This document shows, piece by piece, positions 7,893-18,103 of a stretch of 64,000 nucleotides of DNA. Position 1 is the stretch's first letter, and every line of letters begins with the position of its first letter. A program made the position numbers and the translations under genes. A model generated the notes under the pieces. That model had not been told where the DNA came from and did no database searches. It worked only from the letters and a program-made list of their open reading frames with translations. Source of the stretch: Aureimonas jatrophae (GTDB taxonomy: Bacteria; Pseudomonadota; Alphaproteobacteria; Rhizobiales; Rhizobiaceae); NCBI RefSeq assembly GCF_900104035.1, contig NZ_FNIT01000002.1:310001-374000 (forward strand), given 5' to 3'.

Positions 7893-9338
7893 TCAGAACG
7901 GGTAGTGCTGGTTCGGGTCCTCGACCGTGATCCAGCGCAACTCGGTGAACTCCGCGATCGCGGCGGTTCCGCCGAACCGTCCGTATCCCGACGCCTTGGT
8001 CCCGCCGAAGGGCATCTGCGCTTCGTCGCCCACCGTCGGGCCGTTGATGTGGCAGATGCCGCTCTCGATCCGCCGCGCGACCTCCATCGCCCGCGAGACG
8101 TCGCGACCGAACACGGCGGCCGACAGGCCGTACTCGGTGTCGTTGGCCAGCTCCACCGCGTGGTCGGCGTCGCGGGCGCGCACGACGCACACCACCGGGC
8201 CGAAGCTCTCCTCGCGAAAGAGCCGCATCTGCGGCGTCACGCCGTCCACCACGGTCGCAGGCAGGATCGTGCCGGCACCTTCGCCGCCCGCTACCACGCG
8301 GGCGCCCGCCCGCACGGCGTCCTCCACCAGCTCTCCCACCGCCTCGGCCGCCCGGCGCGAGACCACCGCGCCGAGCACCACCGGCTCGCGCGGATCGCCG
8401 AAGGGGAGCGTGGCGGCCTTGGCGGCGAAGAGCTCGACGAAGCGGTCGGCCACGCGCTCGTCGACGATGATGCGCTCGGTCGACATGCAAATCTGGCCCT
8501 GGTTCAGAAAGGCGCCGAACGCGGCCGCGTTCACGGCCGCCTCGAGGTCGGCGTCGTCGAGCACGACCAGCGGCGCCTTACCGCCGAGCTCGAGCAGCAC
8601 GGGCTTCAGGTGCTTGGCCGCCTCCATCGCGATGATGCGGCCGACGCGCGTCGATCCGGTGAAGTTGATGCGCTTGACGCGGGGGTGCGCCACCAGCGCC
8701 TCGACCACCTCCGGCGCGTCGGCGGCGGCGTGGGTGACGAGGTTCAGGACGCCTGCCGGCAGGCCGGCCTCGTGCAGCGTCTCGACGATCATGCGGTGCG
8801 TATGGGGACAGGTCTCGGAGGCCTTGAGCACCACCGTGTTGCCGCAGGCGAGCGGCATGGCGAACGCCCGCACGGCAAGGATCACCGGTGCGTTCCAGGG
8901 CGCCATGCCGACCAGGACGCCGACCGGCTGGCGGAACGCCAGGCTCAGCGTCCCCGGCTTGTCGGAGGGCACGACCTCACCCTTGATCTGCGTCGTCATG
9001 CTGGCTGCCTCGCGCAGGATGCGGGCGCCCAGCATGACGTTGAACCCGATCCAGGGCGAGGTCGCGCCGGTCTCGGCGCGTGCCACCTCGATGAACCGCG
9101 CGGTCTTCGTCTCCAGGAGGTCCGCCGCGCGGTTCAGGATCAGGCGCCGCTCGGTCGGGCCCGTGCGCGACCAGGCCGGAAAGGCTTGCGCGGCCGCCTC
9201 GACCGCCCGGTCGACGTCGGCCTTGCGGGCCGATGCGGCGCGCGTCGCGACCGCACCCGTCACGGGATCCTCGCGCTCGAAGGTCGCCCCGCCGGCGGCC
9301 GCCTCGTCGCGGCCCGCGATGATCAGGCTGATATCCAT
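7893..9338 (-). CDS. Aromatic aldehyde dehydrogenase (vanillin/salicylaldehyde/4-hydroxybenzaldehyde type)
   Basis: A 481-residue NAD(P)-dependent aldehyde dehydrogenase. Visible family motifs are the cofactor-binding FTGSTRVGR, the general-base LELGGKAP and the catalytic cysteine in GAFLNQGQICMSTERIIV, the last being typical of the salicylaldehyde/vanillin dehydrogenase branch. It would oxidise an aromatic aldehyde to the acid. Since it follows pobA on the same strand with an 80-base gap, 4-hydroxybenzaldehyde (to 4-hydroxybenzoate) or vanillin are the best substrate guesses. The ATG at 9338 has GGGAGGAA at ideal spacing; longer in-frame extension upstream is antisense noise. It probably forms a leftward operon with pobA under PobR control. 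Confidence 0.88.
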   Translation of the reverse strand: MDISLIIAGRDEAAAGGATFEREDPVTGAVATRAASARKADVDRAVEAAAQAFPAWSRTGPTERRLILNRAADLLETKTARFIEVARAETGATSPWIGFNVMLGARILREAASMTTQIKGEVVPSDKPGTLSLAFRQPVGVLVGMAPWNAPVILAVRAFAMPLACGNTVVLKASETCPHTHRMIVETLHEAGLPAGVLNLVTHAAADAPEVVEALVAHPRVKRINFTGSTRVGRIIAMEAAKHLKPVLLELGGKAPLVVLDDADLEAAVNAAAFGAFLNQGQICMSTERIIVDERVADRFVELFAAKAATLPFGDPREPVVLGAVVSRRAAEAVGELVEDAVRAGARVVAGGEGAGTILPATVVDGVTPQMRLFREESFGPVVCVVRARDADHAVELANDTEYGLSAAVFGRDVSRAMEVARRIESGICHINGPTVGDEAQMPFGGTKASGYGRFGGTAAIAEFTELRWITVEDPNQHYPF

Positions 9339-9418
9339 GCCGTTCCTCCCGTTCGCATCAGGTGCCGAGCTTTGACGCGCACCGGCCGTCCTGGAAAGCC
9401 GCCCGTCGTCCCGCGTCG

Positions 9419-10732
<1,314 letters not shown>

Positions 10733-11638
10733 ATGTGTTCCGTGCGTTCCGACCTGCTTCCGATCCCGGTCTATGCCCTCTATGGCGAGGCCGAGGGGCA
10801 GCGTCTGCGGGCGGGCGTCCACGCTGAGACGATCTCCAGTCGCTCGTCGGGGCTCGGCTGGCGCATCGCCCCCCATCGCCATTCCCATCTCTTCCAGGCG
10901 CTGCTCGTGACGGAAGGGCGCGCGAGCGCCAGCGCCGAGGGCCGACGCCTGGAACTCGTCGCGCCCGCGCTCGCCTGGGTTCCGCCGCTGGTGGTTCACG
11001 CCTACGACTTCACCCCGCATACGGTCGGGATCGTGGTGAGCGTGCCGAGCGCGATCCTGGAGAACGGCCTGGCGCTCGCGCCGGCCGTTCTAGGGCGCCT
11101 CGGCCGGTTCCTCACGCTGGACGCCGCGCTGCCGGGCGGCGACTGGGACGAGGCGCGCTTTCTCGCCCAAACGCTTCTGCGCGACTACGGGGATCTCGCC
11201 GCCGGGCGCGAGGCCGCCCTTTCGGCCCGTGCCGCCCTTCTCGCCCTGTGGGTGGCGCGCCGTGCGGATGCGGGGGAGGAGGGAAGCGGCGAGCCGCTGG
11301 TGCCGATCGTGCGCCGCTTCCTCGCACGTGTGGAGGCAAGCTATGCCGAGGCCGGGTCCTTGAGCCGCTACGCGCGCGAGATCGGCGTTTCGCCCTCGCA
11401 TCTGACGCGGGCCTGCCGGCGCGTCACCGGCCGCTCGCCCGCACGCCTCATCCATGACCGGCGACTGGTCGAGGCCAAGCGGCTCCTGGCCTATACCGCC
11501 CTGCCGGTCGCACAGGTCGCCTACCGCCTCGGGTTTCGCGACGCCGCCTATTTCAGCCGCTTCTTCCGGGCGCGGGTCGGCACCGCGCCGCTCGCCTTCC
11601 GTCATCTCGCCGACGATTCGCTCGGCACTCACCCATGA
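10733..11638 (+). CDS. pobR: AraC-family activator of pobA
   Basis: A 301-residue AraC/XylS-type regulator. The N-terminal half is a cupin-like effector domain (PHRHSHLFQALLVTEG, followed by APALAWVPPLVVHAYDF). The C-terminal 90 residues hold two helix-turn-helix motifs, YAREIGVSPSHLTRACRRVTG and VAQVAYRLGFRDAAYFSRFFR. AraC-type PobR proteins bind 4-hydroxybenzoate and activate pobA, which lies divergently next door. I chose the ATG at 10733 because PobR proteins typically begin a few residues before IPVYALYGE; a GTG at 10640 would add 31 residues and occupy most of the promoter gap. Its stop codon overlaps a PcaQ-type box for the following transporter operon. Confidence 0.87.
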   Translation: MCSVRSDLLPIPVYALYGEAEGQRLRAGVHAETISSRSSGLGWRIAPHRHSHLFQALLVTEGRASASAEGRRLELVAPALAWVPPLVVHAYDFTPHTVGIVVSVPSAILENGLALAPAVLGRLGRFLTLDAALPGGDWDEARFLAQTLLRDYGDLAAGREAALSARAALLALWVARRADAGEEGSGEPLVPIVRRFLARVEASYAEAGSLSRYAREIGVSPSHLTRACRRVTGRSPARLIHDRRLVEAKRLLAYTALPVAQVAYRLGFRDAAYFSRFFRARVGTAPLAFRHLADDSLGTHP

Positions 11639-11650
11639 CCCGAGGGTTAT
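11635..11650 (+). promoter_or_regulatory. Candidate PcaQ box before the transporter operon
   Basis: ATGACC-CGAG-GGTTAT at 11635-11650 matches the PcaQ motif described for Sinorhizobium meliloti (ATAACC-N4-GGTTAA) except for one base in the left half and the symmetric T/A end. It overlaps the pobR stop and lies 131 bases before the binding-protein gene. PcaQ controls a protocatechuate ABC importer in S. meliloti, so the placement is meaningful. Binding is inferred. Confidence 0.6.
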
Positions 11651-11781
11651 GCTAGAGCGGGCGAAGGTGATTAGACGGCGCGACCTGCCGGCGGTTACCT
11701 GATCGTCGGAGAACGGCGCGAGGCGGGCGAGCAGGGCCCGATTCGGGACGCCGTCTGGGGTTTCTGGGAGGATTCCGTACC

Positions 11782-12954
11782 GTGACACGCCTGCCGCTCG
11801 GCCTCCTGGCCGCATCCGCCCTCGCGCTTCTCACGACAGGCGCCATCGCCGACACGATCAAGGTCGGCGTGATCGGCCCCTTCTCGGGGCCCTTCGCCAA
11901 CCAGGGGCGAAACTTCCAGGCCGGCATCGACGCCTGGATGGCACTCAACGGCCAGGCGGTCGGCGACGACGAGATCGAGGTCGTCTACCGCGACCTTCCG
12001 GCGGCTGATCCGGCGCGCGCCCGCACGCTCGCCCAGGAACTCGTGGTCTCGGACGGCGTCCAGTATCTCGCCGGCGTCTACTTCACGCCCGACGCGCTCG
12101 CCATCGCTCCGCTTCTGGAAGAGGCCAACACGCCGCTCGTCATCTTCAACGCCGCGACCTCCGCCATCACCAAGCAGTCGCCGCTGATCGTGCGGACCTC
12201 GTTCACGCTGCCGCAGACCTCGGCGCCCATGGCCGCCGTCGCGGCCGAGCGGGGCCTGAAGCGCGTCGTCACTGTGGTCAGCGACTACGGGCCGGGCGCC
12301 GACGCGGAAGGCGCCTTCTCGACCGCGTTCGAGGCCAAGGGCGGCCAGATCGTCGAGAAGATCCGCATGCCGCTCGCCGCCAACGACTTCTCGCCGATCA
12401 TGCAGCGGGTGCGTGCGAGCGGCGCCGACGCGCTGTTCGCGTTCCTGCCCTCCGGGCCGCCGACGCTCGCCTTCGCGCGCGCCTACAACGACAACGGGCT
12501 CAAGGGGGCGGGCGTCACCTTCCTGTCCACCGGCGACCTGACGCAGGAGTCCGACCTGCCGGCGCTGGGCGCGAGCGTGGAAGGGTTCCTCACGACCTTC
12601 CACTACTCGGTCGCCCACGACAGCCCGGAGAACAAGAGCTTCGTCGAGGCGGCCGGAAAGGCGATCGGCGACCCCAAGCTCCTGACCTTCCCCGCGGTCG
12701 GCGCCTTCGACGGCATGCGCGTCATCGCGAAGATGATCGAGGCGACCGGCGGCGAGCAGGACGCGGCGGCCGCAGTCGAGGCGGTGAAGGGGATGCGCTT
12801 CGAGAGCCCGCGCGGTCCCGTCACGATCGATCCCGAGACGCGCTCGCCCACCCAGACCATCTACCTGCGCGAGGTGGCCAAGGCGGGCGACGGCTTCGAG
12901 AACCGCGAGATCCAGAGCTTCGCCGACACGCCCGATCTCGGCTGGACGAAGTAG
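11782..12954 (+). CDS. ABC transporter periplasmic binding protein, probably for protocatechuate/aromatic acids
   Basis: A 390-residue type I periplasmic binding protein (LivJ/branched-chain amino acid family). A signal peptide covers residues 1-23 (LALLTTGAIA) and the mature part starts DTIKVGVIGPFSGPFANQGRNF, the characteristic opening strand and loop. It begins with GTG, preceded by GGGAGGATT. Members of this family often bind aromatic acids rather than amino acids. The position between pobR and pcaQ, and a PcaQ-type box upstream, match the PcaQ-regulated protocatechuate importer (PcaMNVWX) of S. meliloti; the ligand assignment rests on this context. First gene of a five-gene importer operon. 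Confidence 0.88.
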   Translation: MTRLPLGLLAASALALLTTGAIADTIKVGVIGPFSGPFANQGRNFQAGIDAWMALNGQAVGDDEIEVVYRDLPAADPARARTLAQELVVSDGVQYLAGVYFTPDALAIAPLLEEANTPLVIFNAATSAITKQSPLIVRTSFTLPQTSAPMAAVAAERGLKRVVTVVSDYGPGADAEGAFSTAFEAKGGQIVEKIRMPLAANDFSPIMQRVRASGADALFAFLPSGPPTLAFARAYNDNGLKGAGVTFLSTGDLTQESDLPALGASVEGFLTTFHYSVAHDSPENKSFVEAAGKAIGDPKLLTFPAVGAFDGMRVIAKMIEATGGEQDAAAAVEAVKGMRFESPRGPVTIDPETRSPTQTIYLREVAKAGDGFENREIQSFADTPDLGWTK

Positions 12955-12980
12955 GACGCGCCCGAGCACGGGGAGGGGAC

Positions 12981-13844
12981 ATGCAGCTCGTGCTGTCGAT
13001 CGCGGTGGATGCGCTGGCCTACGGCATGGTGCTCTTCGTGATCTCGATCGGCCTGTCGCTGACCATGGGGCTGATGCGCGTGGTGAACCTCGCGCACGGG
13101 GCCTTCGCGATGGTCGGCGGCTATGCCGCCTCGTGGCTCGGGACGTCGATGGGCGTGCCCTTTCCGCTGATGCTCGTGGGCGCCGTTCTCTTCACCGTGG
13201 CGCTCGCCCTGCCGCTGGAGCGCTTCCTGTATCGGCCGATCTACGGCCGGCCGGAGCTGACGCAGGTCCTGATGACGATCGGCATCACCTTCCTGATCAT
13301 CGGCATCGCCAACTGGCTGCTCGGGCCGACGCTGAAGACGATTCCGCTGCCCGATACGCTGCGCGCGCCGGTGGACCTCGGCTTCCGCACCGTTTCGGCC
13401 CACCGGATCTTCGCGATCCTCAGCGGCCTTGCGATCGCCGCCGCGCTCTGGCTCCTGGTGGAGCGCACGAGCTTCGGCGTGCGCCTGCGGGCGAGTGTCG
13501 ACAACGCCTCCATGGCGGCCGCCTTGGGCGTGCGCACCGAGCGCGTCTATGCGGTGAGTTTCGCGCTCGCCACGGGCCTGGCCGCGCTCGGCGGCGTCAT
13601 CGGTGCCGAACTCCTGCCGATCGAGCCCTACTACGCGCTGCGCTACATGGTGACCTTTCTCGTGGTGGTCTGCGTCGGCGGCGCGGGCTCGATCCCCGGT
13701 GCGCTTCTGGCAAGCCTTCTCCTGGGTGCGGTGGACACGACGGGCCGCTATCTCATGCCGGACTTCGGCGAGTTCTTCTTCTACCTCGCCGTGATCGCGG
13801 TGATCCTCGTCTTTCCGCGCGGCCTGATGGGGCGCGCCGCATGA
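12981..13844 (+). CDS. ABC transporter permease, LivH family
   Basis: A 287-residue inner-membrane permease with about eight hydrophobic helices. It shows the LivH-type signature GLSLTMGLMRVVNLAHGAFAMVGGY near the N-terminus and GVRTERVYAVSFALATGLAALGGVIGAE, the cytoplasmic loop contacting the ATPase. It follows the binding-protein gene by 26 bases with its own GGGGAGGGG, and its stop overlaps the start of the LivM-type gene (ATGA). Together with the LivM-type partner it forms the membrane channel of the importer, inferred to carry protocatechuate or a related aromatic acid. Confidence 0.9.
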   Translation: MQLVLSIAVDALAYGMVLFVISIGLSLTMGLMRVVNLAHGAFAMVGGYAASWLGTSMGVPFPLMLVGAVLFTVALALPLERFLYRPIYGRPELTQVLMTIGITFLIIGIANWLLGPTLKTIPLPDTLRAPVDLGFRTVSAHRIFAILSGLAIAAALWLLVERTSFGVRLRASVDNASMAAALGVRTERVYAVSFALATGLAALGGVIGAELLPIEPYYALRYMVTFLVVVCVGGAGSIPGALLASLLLGAVDTTGRYLMPDFGEFFFYLAVIAVILVFPRGLMGRAA

Positions 13845-14833
13845 GCCTGACGCTGCCGCGCCTTGGCTCCGGCGGTCGGGAGAGGCCCGGCACCGGGCTT
13901 CTCGCCGACTGCGCGGGCACGCTGGTCGTGCTTCTCGCGGGCGTGGCCTGCTACTGGCTGTTTCCCACCAGCCTGTCGTTCCTGACAGGCCTGATCGCGC
14001 TGGCGTTGCTGGCGCTCTCGCTCGACCTCGTGACGGGCTACGGCGGCGTCGCGACGCTCGGCCACGCCGCGCTGTTCGGGGCGGGCGCCTACGGGGCGGG
14101 CATCGCGTCGGTGCATTTCGGCGTCGGCGACCCGCTGCTCCTTCTCCTCGTTGGCGCGGTCTGCGGTGCGCTGGCGGGCCTCGTCTCGGGCGCGGTGATC
14201 CTGCGCGCGCACGGCCTGCCGCAGCTCGTGCTCTCGATCGCCGTGGTGCAGCTGTCCGTCGAGATCGCCAACAAGGCGAGCGGCTGGACCGGCGGCTCGG
14301 ACGGGCTCTCGGGCATCCGCCCCAGCCCGCTCTTCGGGCTCTACCGCTTCGACCTGTTCGGGCGCACCGGTTTCTGGCTCGCGCTCGCCGTCCTGGTCCT
14401 GACGGTCTTCGTGTTGCGCCGTCTCGTGCGCTCGCCCTTCGGTCTCCTCGTGCAGGGCATCCGGCAGGACCCGGTGCGCGTCCGGGCCATGGGGTCGCCG
14501 GTCTATCCGGTGCTCCTGCGCCTGTATGTCGTGTCGGGCGTGGTGGCCGGCCTCGGCGGGGCGCTGGCCGCCGTCTCGACGCGCGTCGTCGGTCTCGACT
14601 CCCTGTCCTTCACGAGTTCGGCCGAGGCGTTGGTCATGCTGGCGCTGGGCGGCGTCGGCACGATCTGGGGCGCGCTGGTCGGCACCTTCGTGTTCCTGTG
14701 GTTCGAGCATGTCGTCTCGGCCGCCAATCCGTTTCACTGGCTGACGCTGGTCGGCGCGCTCCTCGTCGCGGTCGTGCTCTTCGCCCCGCGCGGCCTCTAC
14801 GGCTCGCTCGCCGCGCGAGGGCGGCGCCCGTGA
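13841..14833 (+). CDS. ABC transporter permease, LivM family
   Basis: A 330-residue permease, second membrane subunit. It has about nine hydrophobic segments, the LivM motif SLDLVTGYGGVATLGHAALFGAGAYGAG, and the ATPase-contact loop RLVRSPFGLLVQGIRQDPVRVRAMG. Its ATG overlaps the LivH-type stop (ATGA at 13841) and its stop overlaps the GTG of the first ATPase gene, so translation of the whole operon is tightly coupled. Length and features are normal for the family. Confidence 0.9.
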   Translation: MSLTLPRLGSGGRERPGTGLLADCAGTLVVLLAGVACYWLFPTSLSFLTGLIALALLALSLDLVTGYGGVATLGHAALFGAGAYGAGIASVHFGVGDPLLLLLVGAVCGALAGLVSGAVILRAHGLPQLVLSIAVVQLSVEIANKASGWTGGSDGLSGIRPSPLFGLYRFDLFGRTGFWLALAVLVLTVFVLRRLVRSPFGLLVQGIRQDPVRVRAMGSPVYPVLLRLYVVSGVVAGLGGALAAVSTRVVGLDSLSFTSSAEALVMLALGGVGTIWGALVGTFVFLWFEHVVSAANPFHWLTLVGALLVAVVLFAPRGLYGSLAARGRRP

Positions 14834-15594
14834 GCGCGCTTCTGGAGATCCGGGGGCTCCGCAAGCGGTTCGGTGGCCTTGCGGTCACGGATGGCGTCGA
14901 CCTGGCGCTGGAGCCGGGCGCGCGCACCGCGCTGATCGGGCCGAACGGGGCCGGCAAGACCACGCTGATCAACCTCGTCACCGGACAGCTTCTGCCGGAT
15001 GCGGGAACCGTGACGCTTGACGGTCGCGACGTGACGCGAGCGCCGACCGTGGAGCGCGTGCGCGCCGGCCTCGTGCGCTCCTTCCAGGTGACGCGGCTCT
15101 TTCCCGACCTCAGCCCGCGCGACCATCTGGCGCTCGCGATCCTGCAGCGCGAGAACCGCTCGGGTCGCATGTTCGGCCACTACGAGCGCGACCCCGCGCT
15201 GACAACGGAGATCGATGCGCTGCTCGCCGGCCTGCGCCTGGCCGAGATTGGCCGCCGCCCGGTGGCCGAGATCGCCTATGGCCAGCAGCGCCTCGTCGAA
15301 CTCGCGATCGCCCTGGCGCTGCGCCCGCGCGTTCTGCTTCTCGACGAGCCCGCCGCCGGCGTGCCGCAGAACGAGACGCGGCTGATCGAGGAGGCGCTGG
15401 CCGAGCTTCCGGCCGAGCTCGCCGTCCTGATGATCGACCACGACATGGACCTCGTGTTCCGCTTCGCGCGCGAGGTCGTCGTGCTGGCGGCGGGGCGGGT
15501 GATCTTCGCCGGCCCCGCCTCGGCCGTCGCCTCGGACCGGGGCGTGCGCGAGGCCTATCTCGGGAGCTATGCCGATGCCCGCGCTGGAGGTTGA
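14830..15594 (+). CDS. ABC transporter ATP-binding protein, LivG family
   Basis: A 254-residue ATPase. Walker A is GPNGAGKTT (about 37-45), Walker B is LLLDEPAAGV, and the signature motif is the LivG-type AYGQQR instead of LSGGQ. The H-loop appears in MIDHDMDLVF. GTG start overlaps the LivM-type stop. It pairs with the following LivF-type ATPase to energise uptake through the two permeases. The reading frame ends 20 bases inside the start region of the next gene, a usual arrangement for this family. Confidence 0.91.
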   Translation: MSALLEIRGLRKRFGGLAVTDGVDLALEPGARTALIGPNGAGKTTLINLVTGQLLPDAGTVTLDGRDVTRAPTVERVRAGLVRSFQVTRLFPDLSPRDHLALAILQRENRSGRMFGHYERDPALTTEIDALLAGLRLAEIGRRPVAEIAYGQQRLVELAIALALRPRVLLLDEPAAGVPQNETRLIEEALAELPAELAVLMIDHDMDLVFRFAREVVVLAAGRVIFAGPASAVASDRGVREAYLGSYADARAGG

Positions 15595-16285
15595 GGTGGA
15601 CCGGCTCGTCGCCGGCTACGGCCCGACCGTGATCCTGGAGGACGTGTCGTTCCGCGTGGCGGCCGGCGAGCGTCTCGCGATCCTCGGGCGCAACGGCATG
15701 GGCAAGACGACGCTTCTCGCCAGCCTCATGGGCCTGACGCGCCAACGGTCGGGGCGCATCCGCGTCGGCCAGGACGCGATGGAATCGCTGCCCACCTCGC
15801 GCCGCGCGCTGGGCGGGCTCGGCTACGTGCCGCAGGGGCGCGACGTCTTCCGCTCGCTCACGGTCGAGGAGAATTTGCTGGTCGGCCTGAAGGGGCGCGA
15901 GCGCGGCGCCGTCGAGGAGGCCTACGCGCTCTTCCCCCGTCTGCGGGAGCGGCGGCGCAATCTCGGGCATCAGCTCTCCGGCGGCGAGCAGCAGATGCTG
16001 GCGACCGCCCGCGCCATCCTCGGACGACCCGGCGTCCTGCTCCTCGACGAACCGCTCGAGGGCCTGGCGCCGATCGTGTGCGAGGAGCTGATGACGGCCT
16101 TCGGCGCGCTTGCGGCGCGTGGCGACATGACGATCCTTCTCGTCGAGCAGCGCGTCGAGTCGGCGCTCGCCTTTGCCGATACGATCCTTGTCCTGGAACG
16201 CGGCCGGCTCGCTTGGCATGGGCGCGCGGCGGCCTTCGAACCCTCGCTGGTGGAACGCTATGTCGGGGTCGGCTCGCTGCACTGA
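15575..16285 (+). CDS. ABC transporter ATP-binding protein, LivF family
   Basis: A 236-residue ATPase with Walker A GRNGMGKTT, signature HQLSGGEQQM, Walker B LLLDEPLEGL and H-loop region ILLVEQRVE, all typical of LivF. Two ATG codons are possible (15569 and 15575); GGGAG at 15562-15566 is only two bases from the first but eight from the second, so I chose 15575. The gene overlaps the end of the LivG-type gene by 20 bases. Last gene of the importer operon; its stop is eight bases from the convergent pcaQ stop. Confidence 0.9.
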   Translation: MPALEVEVDRLVAGYGPTVILEDVSFRVAAGERLAILGRNGMGKTTLLASLMGLTRQRSGRIRVGQDAMESLPTSRRALGGLGYVPQGRDVFRSLTVEENLLVGLKGRERGAVEEAYALFPRLRERRRNLGHQLSGGEQQMLATARAILGRPGVLLLDEPLEGLAPIVCEELMTAFGALAARGDMTILLVEQRVESALAFADTILVLERGRLAWHGRAAAFEPSLVERYVGVGSLH

Positions 16286-16292
16286 ACCCGCC

Positions 16293-17225
16293 TCAGGCGG
16301 GGCCCATCACGATGCGGGCGCTCTCATGGAGGTTGGCCAGGAAGATCTCGGCCGAGGCGGGAAGCGCGACGCGCGCGCGGCGCGTCACGCCGACCGCGCC
16401 GCGCGTCGTCGCCATGTCGAGCGGCAGGCGCCGCAGCGTGCCCTCGGCCAGATCGCGCGCCACGACCCCTTCCGAGATGATCCACACCGCGTCCGTATCC
16501 AGAAGAAAGGCGCGCCCGAAGGCGAGCGACACGGTCTCCACGACCCGCAGGGGCGCCGGGATGCCCGCCGACAGGAGGAAGCGGTCCACCACCGAGCGGA
16601 TCACCGAGCCCGGCGGCGGCACGAGCACGAGAGCGGTTGCGATCGCCGCCGGACGGAAGGCCGGTGCGGCGAGAAGCGGGTGGTTCGGGCGCACCGCCAG
16701 GCACAGCGGCTCGGAGTAGAGCGGCTCGAACAGGAAGCCGTCCATCGCCTCCGGGTCGGCCATGCGACCGATCACGACGTCGAGCTGGCCCTCTCGCAGC
16801 TGCGCCAGCAGGTAGTCGTTGGGTCCCGTCACGACGCGCGGCACCGCGCCGACGCCCTCGGCGAGAAACCGCTGCATGGCCATCGGCATCAGGCGCGCCG
16901 AGACGGTCGGCAGCGCACCGATGCGCAGCGGCAGCGAGGCCGGATCGCGTGCCGCCTTGAGCGCCCGCGCGCCCTCGTCGAAGGCTTCCAGTCCCGCCTC
17001 CGCGTGACGCAGGAAGAGCAGGCCGAAGCTCGTCAGGGTCACGGTGCGGTGCGCCCGATCGAAGAGCGCGGCGCCCAGCAGCGTTTCCAGCTCGCGTAGC
17101 GTCTTCGACACGGCGGGCTGCGTGACGTGCAGCCGCTCGGCGGCGCGCGACACCGATCCGACACGCGCGACCGCCACGAAGGTCGCAAGGTGCCGCAAGC
17201 GAACGGCGGGGTCGAGCGCTACCAT
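16293..17225 (-). CDS. pcaQ: LysR-family regulator of the pca genes
   Basis: A 310-residue LysR-type transcriptional regulator. The N-terminal winged helix-turn-helix reads LRHLATFVAVARVGSVSRAAERLHVTQPAVSKTLRELE, and a two-lobe effector-binding domain follows. PcaQ of Agrobacterium and Sinorhizobium responds to beta-carboxy-cis,cis-muconate and gamma-carboxymuconolactone and activates pcaDCHGB; the gene here is divergent from exactly that operon, which makes the assignment firm. A PcaQ-type box sits directly against its start codon, suggesting autorepression, and a second candidate box precedes the importer operon. It is convergent with the LivF-type gene. Confidence 0.93.
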   Translation of the reverse strand: MVALDPAVRLRHLATFVAVARVGSVSRAAERLHVTQPAVSKTLRELETLLGAALFDRAHRTVTLTSFGLLFLRHAEAGLEAFDEGARALKAARDPASLPLRIGALPTVSARLMPMAMQRFLAEGVGAVPRVVTGPNDYLLAQLREGQLDVVIGRMADPEAMDGFLFEPLYSEPLCLAVRPNHPLLAAPAFRPAAIATALVLVPPPGSVIRSVVDRFLLSAGIPAPLRVVETVSLAFGRAFLLDTDAVWIISEGVVARDLAEGTLRRLPLDMATTRGAVGVTRRARVALPASAEIFLANLHESARIVMGPA

Positions 17226-17226
17226 C

Positions 17227-17242
17227 TGAACCTCCCGGTTAT
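17227..17242 (-). promoter_or_regulatory. PcaQ box in the pcaQ-pcaD gap
   Basis: Read on the minus strand, the site is ATAACC-GGGA-GGTTCA, matching the S. meliloti PcaQ motif ATAACC-N4-GGTTAA in eleven of twelve fixed positions. It begins one base upstream of the pcaQ start and ends 75 bases before pcaD, a place where binding could activate pcaD and repress pcaQ. The match is seen; function is inferred. Confidence 0.75.
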
Positions 17243-17317
17243 GAGTTCGGCCCGAAACGTCAATTTACATGAGCGATCCTCGTCCCCTACGCAGGTCGGG
17301 GCAAGGAGGACGAAGGA

Positions 17318-18103
17318 ATGACGTTCGCGCGCGTCGAACAACGGTTGGTTCACTACCGGATCAAGGGTGCGGGACCGCGCGTCGCGTTCCTCAACTCGCT
17401 GGGAACCGACATGCGAATCTGGGACGCCGTGGTGGAACGGCTGGCCGACCGCTTCGAATGCCTTCTGGCCGACATGCGCGGGCACGGCCTGTCGGATGCG
17501 CCCGCCGGCCCCTACGCGATCAGCGGGCTGGCGGACGACACGCTCGGGCTTCTCGACCATCTGGGTTGGGGCCGCGTCCACCTGGTCGGACTCTCGGTCG
17601 GCGGTCTCGTCGCACAGGAGATCGCCGCGCGTGCGCCGGCCCGTGTGGCGGCGCTCGCGCTTCTCGACACGGCCGCGCGCATCGGCGAGCCCGCGATGTG
17701 GAACGAGCGCATCGCCGCGGTCGAGGCGGGCGGCACGGCCGCGATCGCGGACGGCGTGATCCGCCGCTGGTTTTCCGCCGGCTACCTGTCCCGCGAGCCC
17801 GACGCAGCGGCCGGTTGGCGCAACATGCTCGCCCGGACGCCGTCGGCCGGCTACGCGGCGACCTGCGCGGCCATTCGCGACGCCGACCTGACGGAGCGCC
17901 TTGCCGCGATCCGGGCACCGACCCTCGTTCTCGTCGGCGACGAGGACCAGTCCACCCCGCCCGACCTCGTGCGCGCGACGGCGGACCGCATCGCAGCAAG
18001 CCGCTTCGAGGTCGTCGCAGGCGCCGGTCACCTTCCCCCGGCGGAGCAACCGGCCGAGACGGCCAGGCTCCTGGCCTTGCATTTCGAAAGGAGCCACCCG
18101 TGA
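17318..18103 (+). CDS. pcaD: 3-oxoadipate enol-lactonase
   Basis: A 261-residue alpha/beta hydrolase that hydrolyses 3-oxoadipate enol-lactone to 3-oxoadipate. The nucleophile elbow is GLSVGG with Ser93; the acid is expected in [11 protein letters not shown] and the histidine lies in [11 protein letters not shown]. The oxyanion region is [13 protein letters not shown], standard for PcaD. The ATG at 17318 follows AAGGAGG. First gene of the pcaDCHGB operon, controlled by PcaQ through the upstream box. The stop overlaps the GTG of pcaC. A fused pcaD-pcaC (pcaL) as in Actinobacteria is not present. Confidence 0.95.
   Translation: MTFARVEQRLVHYRIKGAGPRVAFLNSLGTDMRIWDAVVERLADRFECLLADMRGHGLSDAPAGPYAISGLADDTLGLLDHLGWGRVHLVGLSVGGLVAQEIAARAPARVAALALLDTAARIGEPAMWNERIAAVEAGGTAAIADGVIRRWFSAGYLSREPDAAAGWRNMLARTPSAGYAATCAAIRDADLTERLAAIRAPTLVLVGDEDQSTPPDLVRATADRIAASRFEVVAGAGHLPPAEQPAETARLLALHFERSHP

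Noticed and set aside
11782..16285. Annotating the importer as a leucine/isoleucine/valine transporter
   Set aside because: Family resemblance is to LivJHMGF, but the PcaQ-type box and the position between pobR and pcaQ favour an aromatic acid.
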